Shown here in pieces: positions 44,687-52,466 of a stretch of DNA of 64,000 bases. Every line of letters begins with the position of its first letter. Position 1 is the stretch's first letter. The stretch is from contig JAXMAV010000006.1 in assembly GCA_046350255.1 (NCBI GenBank), forward strand, positions 310,001 to 374,000, written 5' to 3'. This DNA comes from CALDUY01 sp046350255 (GTDB taxonomy: Bacteria > Planctomycetota > Planctomycetia > Gemmatales > Gemmataceae). The translations under genes were made by a program, and so were the position numbers. A model generated the notes under the pieces. That model did no database searches, had not been told where the DNA came from, and was given only the letters and a program-made list of their open reading frames with translations.

Positions 44687-45874
44687 TTACTGGAGAAACT
44701 TCTCCAGGCGATCGAGCCCACCTTGCAATATCTCACGACTGGTCGCGTAGGACAACCGGACAAACCCTTCCGCGCCGAAGGCCGCCCCAGGCACTAAGTT
44801 GACGTGCGCGGTATCGAGAGCGGCCATGCAGAAACTCATCGAGTCGCTGACCGGCTTTCCCCCCAGTGTCCGTCCCAGATGCGCGGAGATGTCGAAGAAG
44901 GCGTAAAAGGCGCCATCGGGCACGAATGACCGCACTCCGGGGATCTTCTTCAGTCGGTCGCAGACCAGGTCACGCCGCGCCTGAAACTCGCGGCGCATCT
45001 CCTCGACACAGGTCTGATCCCCATCCAGGGCCGCCACGGCAGCGGCCTGGCTTACACTGCAGGCGCAGCTTGTCTCCTGGCTTTGCACGTTGCCCATGGC
45101 CTTGATCACGTGCTGGGGGCCCACCGCCCAGCCGATGCGCCAGCCGGTCATGGCGTAGGTCTTGCTCACTCCGCTGATGGTGAGTGTGAGCTCTTCTAGG
45201 CCGGGCCGCAGCGTCGCAAAGCAGGTGCCCTTCGCGTCGCCGAATACCAGCTTTTCGTAAATCTCATCGCTGAGGACGGCGATCTTGCGCTCCAGCGCCA
45301 CGTCGGCCAGGGCCAAGAGTTCCTCGCGCGTGTAGACGCTCCCGGTCGGGTTGGAGGGAGAATTGAGCATCACCAGGCGCGTGCGCGGAGTAATCGCCGC
45401 CCGAAATTGTGCGGGCGACATCTTGAAGCCGGATTCCAGGGTGGTAGGTACGAGAACGTAGCTGGCCCCGGTCATCTGGACGAGATCGGAGTAACTTACC
45501 CAGTAGGGTGTGGGAATGATGACCTCGTCGCCCGGTCCCACGAGCGCCGCCAGCACATTGTGGATGGAGTGCTTGGCGCCGTTGGAGATCAGCACCTGAT
45601 CCGGATGCACCTTGAGCGAGTAGTTTTTCTCGTAGTAGCGAGCCACCGCGCCGCGCAGTTCCGGCGTGCCGTTGGCGGCGGTGTAGTGGGTCTGGCCCTT
45701 GTTCATCGCCTCGAGGGCGGCTGCCCGGATGTGTTCCGGCGTGTTGAAATCGGGTTCGCCCAGGCTGAAATCGAAGACGTGGATGCCCTGCGCCTTCATC
45801 TGCTTGGCCCGGGCCCCGGCGGCCAGAGTGGCGGAGGGTTGCACGGCGGAGGCCATCTTCGAGATATGGATCAT
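44687..45874 (-). CDS. Class I PLP-dependent aminotransferase, aspartate type
   Basis: 395 residues from ATG 45874 (MIHISKMASAVQPSATLAAGARAKQM). The longer frame to 46012 adds a non-conserved leader. It has the fold-type I marks: FSLGEPDFNTPEHI, YTAANGTPELRGAVA, NSPSNPTGSVY, SDEIYEKLVF and the PLP Lys238 in SGVSKTYAMTGWRIGW. It is close to bacterial aspartate/prephenate aminotransferases of the AspC/AspB type. It moves amino groups between aspartate and 2-oxoglutarate or related acids. It heads the run with the ornithine cyclodeaminase-like gene. Its start faces the GT4 gene. Confidence 0.95.
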   Translation of the reverse strand: MIHISKMASAVQPSATLAAGARAKQMKAQGIHVFDFSLGEPDFNTPEHIRAAALEAMNKGQTHYTAANGTPELRGAVARYYEKNYSLKVHPDQVLISNGAKHSIHNVLAALVGPGDEVIIPTPYWVSYSDLVQMTGASYVLVPTTLESGFKMSPAQFRAAITPRTRLVMLNSPSNPTGSVYTREELLALADVALERKIAVLSDEIYEKLVFGDAKGTCFATLRPGLEELTLTISGVSKTYAMTGWRIGWAVGPQHVIKAMGNVQSQETSCACSVSQAAAVAALDGDQTCVEEMRREFQARRDLVCDRLKKIPGVRSFVPDGAFYAFFDISAHLGRTLGGKPVSDSMSFCMAALDTAHVNLVPGAAFGAEGFVRLSYATSREILQGGLDRLEKFLQ

Positions 45875-45975
45875 GAACTCGGTTCCTGGTTCTCGCTGAA
45901 GGTGGGTCGGCACGCCCACACGGTGTCCCCCATTGTATGCTCCATCACGCAGGACTGGGAGGGAGGGTTGACCTG

Positions 45976-47241
45976 GTGATTCGCCTGGCACATTTCGTCC
46001 AGCGCTACCCACCTGCCCTGGGAGGCTCCGAAGCCTACATGGCGCGGCTGAGCCGCTACCACGTGCAAGCAGGCGATGAGGTGGAAGTATACACCACCAC
46101 GGGAGATGCCCTGGATGCGTTCTGGGATCGCCGGGCCTCGCAACTTCCCCCGGGCGAGGAATGGGTGGACGGCGTGCAAGTCCATCGATTGCCGCTGGTT
46201 CACCTGCCGCTGGGCCATCGCTACTGGCTCAAGGCAGCGTCCCTGATTCCCCTGCCTTCCTGGCAAGCGCTCACGATGCCGTTCAATCCGATTGTTCCCC
46301 AGATGTGGCGGCTGGCCAGGCAGCCAGGCAGGGCGTTCGATGCCGTCCATGCCAGCGCTTTCCCCTACTCGTTCCCCCTGGCCTGCGCTGCCCGGCTGGC
46401 ACGTACGGCTCAAGTTCCTTTGTTCCTCACTCCCTTCGTACACATCGGCGACCCAGACGATCCACGAGACCGGGTGCGGAAGGCCTACACCACCCCGGCG
46501 CTCATGAACCTGGCCCGGTCGGCAGCGCGGCTCTTCGTCCAGACCCAGGGCGAAGCAGAAACTCTGGTGCGGCTAGGCATCCCAGCCGAGCGAGTGATCC
46601 TGCAAGGGCTCGGTGTCGACCTGGAGAGTTGCACGGGTGGCGACCGCCGCTGGGCGCGCCAGCGCTGGGGGCTGGAGGATCAGCAGGTGGTTATCGGCCA
46701 TCTGGCGAACAACAGTTACGAGAAGGGCAGCATCGACCTGCTGCTGGCGGCTGAGCGAGCCTGGGCGCGGGGAGGGCGCTTCGCGGTGGTCCTGGCCGGG
46801 ACCGAGATGCCCAACTTTCGCGCCTTCTGGTCCCAGCATCACTCGACGGGCACGATCGTCCGGTTTGGCAGATTGAGCGACGAGGAGAAGCGCGACTTCT
46901 TCGCTGGCATCGATGCCTTCGCCCTGCCGAGTCGCTCGGACTCGTTTGGTCTGGTGTTCCCCGAAGCATGGGCCAATGGGGTTCCCTGTGTGGGTTATCG
47001 CGCCGGTGGCGTTCCCTGGGTCATCCGTGACGGAGTGGACGGCCGGGTGGTGCGCTGTGGGGACCTGGAGGAGTTAGCTGGTGTGTTGCTGGAATGGAGC
47101 GCTAGCGCAAAGGTGCGCCATGAATTAGGAGAAGCTGGCCGTGCGCGCCTGGGTGAGTTTGCCTGGGACCAGAAGCTGGCCCTGGTGCGGCGGGAAATCG
47201 TAAACGTGCTGGAATCACACCGGGTGGGACAGGGTGAGTGA
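45976..47241 (+). CDS. GT4 glycosyltransferase
   Basis: 421 residues from GTG 45976, chosen because a strong GGGAGGG ribosome site lies about 8 bases before it and the protein then opens VIRLAHFVQRYPPALGGSEAYM. The other start (ATG 45937) adds 13 non-conserved residues. Features of the GT4 family are the N-terminal GGSEAYMARL loop, the central GHLANNSYEKGSIDLL and the C-terminal FALPSRSDSFGLVFPEAWANG with GGVPWVIRDGVDGRVV (nucleotide-sugar site). It should transfer a sugar to a lipid, polysaccharide or cell-envelope acceptor. No signal peptide or TM is seen, so it is cytoplasmic or peripheral. It has no neighbours of the same pathway. It is convergent with the DegP-like gene. Confidence 0.92.
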   Translation: MIRLAHFVQRYPPALGGSEAYMARLSRYHVQAGDEVEVYTTTGDALDAFWDRRASQLPPGEEWVDGVQVHRLPLVHLPLGHRYWLKAASLIPLPSWQALTMPFNPIVPQMWRLARQPGRAFDAVHASAFPYSFPLACAARLARTAQVPLFLTPFVHIGDPDDPRDRVRKAYTTPALMNLARSAARLFVQTQGEAETLVRLGIPAERVILQGLGVDLESCTGGDRRWARQRWGLEDQQVVIGHLANNSYEKGSIDLLLAAERAWARGGRFAVVLAGTEMPNFRAFWSQHHSTGTIVRFGRLSDEEKRDFFAGIDAFALPSRSDSFGLVFPEAWANGVPCVGYRAGGVPWVIRDGVDGRVVRCGDLEELAGVLLEWSASAKVRHELGEAGRARLGEFAWDQKLALVRREIVNVLESHRVGQGE

Positions 47242-47271
47242 TCCCCTGCCCCACCGGAGTACCTGGCATCT

Positions 47272-48705
47272 TCAATCTGCCTGCAACACGACCTCTTCCA
47301 CCCCCGAGCGCGGTCCGCGGACGCGGAGTGCGATGCCCGTCCGCGTCGAACCAGCCGTCAGGGCCGCCGCGGCCGTGCGGGCCGAGATGACTGGCCGACC
47401 GTTGACGCTGAGGATCACCTTGCCTGGTTGCAGGCCCGCCAGATGAGCCAGCCCATTTCGAGTGATCTGGGTGATGAGCGCCCCCTTGAGCGTCTCCGGG
47501 TAGCCCAACGTCTCAGCCAGATCAGGCGTCAAGTCGGCCACCGCCAGACCGACGTTTTCGGCCAGCAGGGCTCCCTGGCCCGGACGAGGCACATCTGGAG
47601 TGCGTACCGATCCGAAATCGCGCGGTTGCTCCTCGACAGCCACCTTGATGGTCTGCGTTTTGCCTTCGCGGATGATCTGCACCTCGGCTTCCTTGCCCAG
47701 GGGCAGGAAGGCCACCACGGTTTGCAGTTCGCGTCCATTCTTGATCGGCTTGCCCGCCACCTTCACAATCACGTCGCCAATCTGAAGCCCGCTGCGAGCC
47801 CCCGGCGCATCGGCATACACCCGGGTGACCTTCACACCTGCGGCCTCCGCCAGGTTCATGTCGCGGGCCATCTCCTCGTCCACGTCGGCGATGCCCACGC
47901 CCAGGTAACCGCGACGAACGACGCCATCCTTGAGCAACTGGGCGACGATGGTGCGCGTGAGATTGCTGGAGATGGCCAGGCCGATTCCCTGGAACCCGCC
48001 GGACCGGCTTTTGATGGCAGAGTTCACGCCGATCACCTTGCCGTCAAGGTTTACCAGCGGACCGCCAGAGTTGCCCGGATTGATGGCGGCATCGGTCTGT
48101 AGGAAGTCCTCGTAGAAGTTCATGCGCAGGGAACGACCCTTGCTGGAGATGATGCCGTGCGTAACCGTTCCGGTAAGCCCAAACGGAGCTCCCACGGCCA
48201 GGACACGATCGCCGATCTCCATGTCGTTGCTATCGCCGAACTCGAGGGAGGGTAAGGAATCGCGGCTGTCCAGCTGAATGATGGCGAGGTCAGTCTTGGG
48301 GTCCATGCGGATGGTGCGCGAAACGAAGCGCTTGCCATCACTGGTTTCGACCTGAACCTGGTCGGCCCCTTCGACGACGTGATTATTGGTGACAACCACG
48401 CCCTTGGGACTGATGAGAAAGCCCGAGCCAAATCCCACTGGCGCGCGATCGCCCTCGGGGCCATCCTGCTCGTTGAAGCGACGAAGGTTTGCCGGCGCGC
48501 GAAGCCGACCACCCCCCTTGGCCTGGGCCTCGATGCTAACCACTGCGGGAAGCACCTTGCGGACCACCTCCCGGAAGCTCACCAGGTCGCGCGTGACCAC
48601 GGGGTTGGTTCCCGGAGGAACCTGCCCCCGCAACAGGGAGTTCCCAAAGTAGGTACCCAGGCCGCCCAGTCCGAGGAAGGCCACCACGAAGTAGATTCGT
48701 TTCAT
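47272..48705 (-). CDS. DegP/HtrA-type serine protease
   Basis: 477 residues from ATG 48705, which has an AAAGGAGG ribosome site 8-10 bases upstream. The first 22 residues act as signal or anchor (YFVVAFLGLGGLGTYF). The triad is His109 (VVTNNHVVEG), Asp139 (PKTDLAIIQLD) and Ser213 (NPGNSGGPLVNL). Two PDZ domains follow, at about 270-350 (GYLGVGIADV, SGLQIGDVIVKVAGKP) and 370-470 (GLAHLAGLQPGKVILSVNGRP). This is a classic DegP/DegQ architecture, unlike the variant protease at 560. It should degrade or refold misfolded exported proteins. It stands alone, with a 266-bp gap to rnc on the other strand. Confidence 0.96.
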   Translation of the reverse strand: MKRIYFVVAFLGLGGLGTYFGNSLLRGQVPPGTNPVVTRDLVSFREVVRKVLPAVVSIEAQAKGGGRLRAPANLRRFNEQDGPEGDRAPVGFGSGFLISPKGVVVTNNHVVEGADQVQVETSDGKRFVSRTIRMDPKTDLAIIQLDSRDSLPSLEFGDSNDMEIGDRVLAVGAPFGLTGTVTHGIISSKGRSLRMNFYEDFLQTDAAINPGNSGGPLVNLDGKVIGVNSAIKSRSGGFQGIGLAISSNLTRTIVAQLLKDGVVRRGYLGVGIADVDEEMARDMNLAEAAGVKVTRVYADAPGARSGLQIGDVIVKVAGKPIKNGRELQTVVAFLPLGKEAEVQIIREGKTQTIKVAVEEQPRDFGSVRTPDVPRPGQGALLAENVGLAVADLTPDLAETLGYPETLKGALITQITRNGLAHLAGLQPGKVILSVNGRPVISARTAAAALTAGSTRTGIALRVRGPRSGVEEVVLQAD

Positions 48706-48908
48706 GCGGACACAACCTCCTTTCTTCCGAAAGCACCCCTGCACGCGGCATGTAGTCGTTGTGAATGACGATCATCGCGGACAGGATGAACACCCACATC
48801 ACGGATCCGACCGAGGAAGCAAGCACCAGGAACCACCTAACGCGGTCGGATGTTTAATGATACCCGGACTAGATGTCAAGGAGGGAGGCACCGCGTCGAT
48901 CTGGCGCG

Positions 48909-48935
48909 TTGACAAGGGCTGGAGGGAATGATACT
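48909..48935 (+). promoter_or_regulatory. Possible sigma-70-like promoter for rnc
   Basis: TTGACA (48909-48914) is followed after 15 bp by GATACT (48930-48935), 36 bp before the rnc start. The spacing is shorter than the usual 17 bp, so the call is tentative. The rest of the 266-bp gap between the DegP-like gene and rnc shows no RNA gene; a short minus-strand frame at 48536-48826 overlaps the protease start and looks random. Confidence 0.4.
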
Positions 48936-48971
48936 GTCCAAGAATGCAGGCCCCAATAACGGCGATGATGT

Positions 48972-49706
48972 ATGCCACCGGAAGTTAGCGCGAATCTCGA
49001 AGCCGAGATCCTCGAGCGATGTCAGCAGGCGATCGGATACCGGTTTCGCCAGCCGGAACTTCTCCGCGCCGCCTTGACGCACGCCTCGGGGGCCAACACC
49101 CGGCTGGCCTCGAACGAGCGGCTGGAGTTCCTGGGAGATTCCATCCTGGGCATGGTGACGTGCGAACAACTCTTTCATCGCTTCCCCGATTATCAGGAAG
49201 GCGATCTGACGAAGATCAAGTCGATCGTGGTGAGCCGGCGTACCTGCGCCATCTTCAGCAAACAGCTGGGGCTGGGGTCGTTCCTGTTCCTGGGCCGAGG
49301 CATGACCATGCAGGATGACGCCTCGGTGCCGCCCAGTATGCTGGCCGACGTCTACGAATCACTGGTGGCGGCCATGTATCTCGATGGCGGGCTCGAGATC
49401 ACGCGGAAGTTCATCCTCGAACACTTAAGCCCTGTCATCGAGGAAGCCGCCGAAGGGACGATGGGCGGCAACTTCAAGTCGATGCTCCAGCAGGTCGCCC
49501 AGCGCGAATACAACGCCACTCCACAGTATGTCCTGCTCGACGAGAAGGGGCCCGATCACTGCAAGTGCTTCAAGATCGCGGCGGTGATCAGCCGGCACAC
49601 GCATCCGGGAGCCTGGGGGCGCACCAAGAAAGAGGCTGAGCAACGGGCCGCCATGAACGCTCTGGCCGCCATCCAGGGCGATCCCATTCCCTTCGATCAC
49701 GATTGA
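48972..49706 (+). CDS. rnc: Ribonuclease III
   Basis: 244 residues. It cuts double-stranded RNA in rRNA and mRNA processing. The catalytic signature NERLEFLGDSILG gives Glu52 and Asp56, and ADVYESLVAAMYLDGG gives Asp126 and Glu129, so all four metal-binding residues are present. A double-stranded RNA-binding domain is at about 170-240 (NFKSMLQQVAQRE, GAWGRTKKEAEQRAAMNAL). The start ATG 48972 (MPPEVSANL) is the first in frame. It is followed 5 bp later by a small Cys protein gene. Confidence 0.97.
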   Translation: MPPEVSANLEAEILERCQQAIGYRFRQPELLRAALTHASGANTRLASNERLEFLGDSILGMVTCEQLFHRFPDYQEGDLTKIKSIVVSRRTCAIFSKQLGLGSFLFLGRGMTMQDDASVPPSMLADVYESLVAAMYLDGGLEITRKFILEHLSPVIEEAAEGTMGGNFKSMLQQVAQREYNATPQYVLLDEKGPDHCKCFKIAAVISRHTHPGAWGRTKKEAEQRAAMNALAAIQGDPIPFDHD

Positions 49707-49711
49707 TCGCC

Positions 49712-50014
49712 ATGCCCATGCCTCCGTACGAAATTCGATGTTACCATGCGGGCTGTCGGCAACCCGCGCGGTACAAGATTGCCGCCGCCTGGAGTGATGG
49801 CGTCACCCAGGAACTCAAGACCTACGCGTTGTCGTGCGAGGCCTGCCTGGCGGCTCAGTTTCTCCGCAGCCTGGAAAAACAGGCGAGCTGTCGCCTGGCG
49901 CCCGGAGAGCAACTGCAGGTTCCCAACATCTACGAACTGGTGCGCGGCCAGCGCGACACTCAACTCGTGCGTCGAACGGATCTCGAGGCAACGTGTCTGG
50001 CATCGACTTCCTGA
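49712..50014 (+). CDS. Small Cys-containing protein, unknown function
   Basis: About 100 residues. The N-terminus MPMPPYEIRCYHAGCRQPARYKI and the later LSCEACLAAQFLRSL give two Cys pairs (CYHAGC and CEAC), suggesting a small zinc-binding domain. The rest is ordinary, ending near the LolA-like gene. The start is ATG 49712 or 49718, just after the rnc stop, so it is in the rnc transcript. No family is recognised. Confidence 0.62.
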   Translation: MPMPPYEIRCYHAGCRQPARYKIAAAWSDGVTQELKTYALSCEACLAAQFLRSLEKQASCRLAPGEQLQVPNIYELVRGQRDTQLVRRTDLEATCLASTS

Positions 50015-50036
50015 TTTCTCTCTTCAGGGTGAACCC

Positions 50037-50789
50037 ATGAATACACGGATGGCGGCTGGGTTGGGCGTTCTGGTTCTCGCGGCGTGCGGTCTGGCCGAGG
50101 ACGCAAGCAAGACCGCCCGGACCACGTTGGATCGGGCCATTCAGCAGATGGGCGGAAGCAAGTTGCTGGCCCCCAAAGCTCTTTCGGGCACAAGCCAGGG
50201 TTCGGTGACCACCTCGGATAACAAGATCAAGGTGGCTAACGAGTGGACCGTACAGGGCATGAATCAGATGCGCTGGGTCACTCAGGTTAGCCTCAACGAT
50301 AACCCCTCGAAGATTACCCTGGTGCTGAACGGCGACCAGGGCTGGATCAAGGCGGGTGACGGCAATACCAACGATGTGGATAAGAAACAGCTAAAGGTAT
50401 TCCTGCAACTGTTCGCGGCACTGCGGCTGGCCGAGACGCTGGTTCCTCTGAAAAACAAGGAGTGGAAGCTCTCCTCGCTGGGAGAACTCAAGATCGGAGA
50501 AGCGCAGGCCGTCGGAATCAAGGTGACCCGGAAGGACTACCCCGATATCGATCTGTACTTCGACAAGGCGACCTCCTTGCCCATCCAGGTCGATATGCGC
50601 ATCCTCGAACCCGATGCGGGGATGGATGTGCCCTACTCGGCCCGCTTCAGCGCCTACAAGAAAGTGGATGGCCGCCAGTACTTCACGCGCCTGGTGGTGC
50701 TGCGCGACGACAAGGAAGTGATCGACATGACTCGGAGCGATTTCAAGCCAGCCGAGAAGGTCGAAGACGAGACGTTCGCCAAGCCCTGA
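50037..50789 (+). CDS. LolA-like exported lipoprotein candidate
   Basis: 250 residues from ATG 50037. The N-terminus has a signal with a possible lipobox LAAC (Cys17). The mature part has a LolA/outer-membrane lipoprotein-sorting-like feel: repeated beta strands such as NQMRWVTQVSLNDNPSKITLVLNGDQGWI, YPDIDLYFDKATSLPIQVDMRI and SAYKKVDGRQYFTRLVV. Such beta-sheet lipid-binding shapes carry hydrophobic ligands. Function is unproven. It is 22 bp after the small Cys protein gene, in the same direction. Confidence 0.7.
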   Translation: MNTRMAAGLGVLVLAACGLAEDASKTARTTLDRAIQQMGGSKLLAPKALSGTSQGSVTTSDNKIKVANEWTVQGMNQMRWVTQVSLNDNPSKITLVLNGDQGWIKAGDGNTNDVDKKQLKVFLQLFAALRLAETLVPLKNKEWKLSSLGELKIGEAQAVGIKVTRKDYPDIDLYFDKATSLPIQVDMRILEPDAGMDVPYSARFSAYKKVDGRQYFTRLVVLRDDKEVIDMTRSDFKPAEKVEDETFAKP

Positions 50790-50858
50790 TTCGCAAAGTG
50801 TCTTGTCGATTCCCCTGCTCGCTCCCACAATGCCGAAATCACCGGCAGGAGCGAAGCA

Positions 50859-52370
50859 ATGAAGCAAATCGGGATTTTCTGGCCTGGAGACTACCGGGCG
50901 AAGCCGAACGAGTGGGCCCTGCCCCAGATCACCGAGACAACGCGTCAGCTGGAACATGCGCTGAAGCGGCTGGGGCGGAAGCCCTACGTCATCGAGGGGT
51001 ATCTGACCCGCCCCGACGAGTCGATCCGCAAGCTGGGCCCGGTCGATGATCCACTCATCGGCGTCTACGTCCACTGGACCTATGCTCCGCACACCTGCGA
51101 CGGCGTGGCGGGGAAGGACAGCCCCCTGCTGCTGGCCAGCAACTTCTCGGGGGTCTGGCCCGGCCTGGTAGCTTTGCTGAACACCGGCGCCTCGCTCGAC
51201 AGCATCAATCGGCGGTATAGCCGCATCTGGACGGCCTCCGCCGACTGGTCGCAGGACATGCTGTTCATGGAACGCCTGGACGAGTGGTGCTCGACCGGGC
51301 AGGTCCGCTATGGCACGGACGAGTTGCACTACACGGCGGCGATCAGCCCCCAGGCGAAAGCCCTGGCCGAACAGGTGGTGGCAGGCATTCGCAAGCAGCG
51401 CATCCTGGCCCTCATGCTGGGCGATACCTCCATGGGCATGATCAACGGCTACTTCGGGCCGCGCCTGCTGATGCGCCACGGGTTCGCCGAACACAAGGTG
51501 GACCAGGCCTGGCTGCCGGAACGGATGAAGGCAATCTCTCAGGACCGGGTGCGCAAGGCGTTCGAGTTCGTCCAGCAGAAGGGAGTCACCTTCCACTGGA
51601 AGGAGAAGGACGCCGAGGATTTCACCGAGGAAGCGACGCGCACCCAGTTGCAGATGTACTGCGCTGTGCTCGACCTGATGGAGGAGTTCAAGGCCGATTG
51701 CCTCGGTTGGCAGTATCAACTCGGCCTGCTTCCGGTGCTGCCTCCCAGCGATTTCTGCGAAGGGCTACTCAACTCGGCCTGCCGGCCTGAATCCAACGGG
51801 TTGCCGCTCATCACCAGCACCGAGGCCGACCAGGGGAACCTGGTGCCCATGGAGATCATGAAGCGGCTGTTGCAGGCCAAGGGCCTCCATCCCGCAGTGA
51901 TGTTCCACGATGTCCGCTGGGGCGGCGTCTATGGTGGTAAGTTCCTCTGGGTGCTGCTCAACTCCGGGTCGTGCGGCGCGTACGCCTTCAATCACGATCC
52001 AGATTCGCTGAAAGGCGTGCACAGCTATCGCCAGCCGGCCGGCTACTTCCCGATCCCGGGCGGCACCTTCGCCGGTGAGAGTTTACCAGGAGAAATGACC
52101 TGGGCCCGGGCCTACATCCGCGACGACGTCTTGTGGATGGACATCGGCAAGGGCGAGGTTGTCAAGCTGCCTCCCCAGATTCGAGATGTGTGGTGGGAGG
52201 GAACTACTCGCCAGTGGCCGTTCATGGCCGCCGATCTGGGTTGCTCGATGGAAACGGTGATGGCGCATTACATGTCTAACCACATCGCGGTGGCATATGG
52301 CGACATCTTCGGCGAAATGGTGGCAGCCAGCCAGTCGCTCGGCTTCCGTGTGCGCATCCTGACGAAGTAA
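50859..52370 (+). CDS. L-fucose isomerase-like protein
   Basis: 503 residues with no signal peptide. The pattern matches the L-fucose/L-arabinose isomerase family: an N-terminal MKQIGIFWPGDYRAKPNEW, the central MLGDTSMGMINGYFGPRLLMRHGF, ADCLGWQYQLGLLPVLPPSDFCEG, and ITSTEADQGNLVPMEIMKRLL. It may isomerise an aldose or ketose sugar, or a related substrate, in the cytoplasm. Metal ligands cannot be fixed with confidence. It is alone, ending in a strong bidirectional hairpin. Confidence 0.75.
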   Translation: MKQIGIFWPGDYRAKPNEWALPQITETTRQLEHALKRLGRKPYVIEGYLTRPDESIRKLGPVDDPLIGVYVHWTYAPHTCDGVAGKDSPLLLASNFSGVWPGLVALLNTGASLDSINRRYSRIWTASADWSQDMLFMERLDEWCSTGQVRYGTDELHYTAAISPQAKALAEQVVAGIRKQRILALMLGDTSMGMINGYFGPRLLMRHGFAEHKVDQAWLPERMKAISQDRVRKAFEFVQQKGVTFHWKEKDAEDFTEEATRTQLQMYCAVLDLMEEFKADCLGWQYQLGLLPVLPPSDFCEGLLNSACRPESNGLPLITSTEADQGNLVPMEIMKRLLQAKGLHPAVMFHDVRWGGVYGGKFLWVLLNSGSCGAYAFNHDPDSLKGVHSYRQPAGYFPIPGGTFAGESLPGEMTWARAYIRDDVLWMDIGKGEVVKLPPQIRDVWWEGTTRQWPFMAADLGCSMETVMAHYMSNHIAVAYGDIFGEMVAASQSLGFRVRILTK

Positions 52371-52376
52371 AAACAC

Positions 52377-52409
52377 CAGGCCGGCTCGAGGCGAACCTCG
52401 GCCGGCCTG
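52377..52409. terminator. Strong hairpin with T-run on the minus side, between fucose-isomerase-like and macroglobulin genes
   Basis: Arms 52377-52385 and 52401-52409 (caggccggc / gccggcctg) pair perfectly, and an inner stem cgagg/cctcg closes a CGAA loop, with one unpaired T. On the minus strand a T run follows 3 bases after the stem, so it is an intrinsic terminator for the macroglobulin gene and can also serve the plus-strand gene that ends just before it. Confidence 0.75.
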
Positions 52410-52441
52410 ATGGGTTCTGGAAGGTCACTTACTTCATCGCA

Positions 52442-52462
52442 TTGTCCGACAGTATCGGACAA
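52442..52462. terminator. Second hairpin just past the macroglobulin stop
   Basis: ttgtccga / tcggacaa (8-bp perfect arms, 5-nt loop) lies 4 bp after the minus-strand stop codon (52467-52469). For plus-strand reading a T6 run follows 7 bp later. It likely acts with the first hairpin to end both convergent transcripts. Confidence 0.55.
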
Positions 52463-52466
52463 CGCA

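Noticed and set aside
48536..48826. Short minus-strand frame with a hydrophobic start just upstream of the DegP-like gene
   Set aside because: It overlaps the protease start by 170 bp in another frame, and its downstream part is just the shifted protease sequence.
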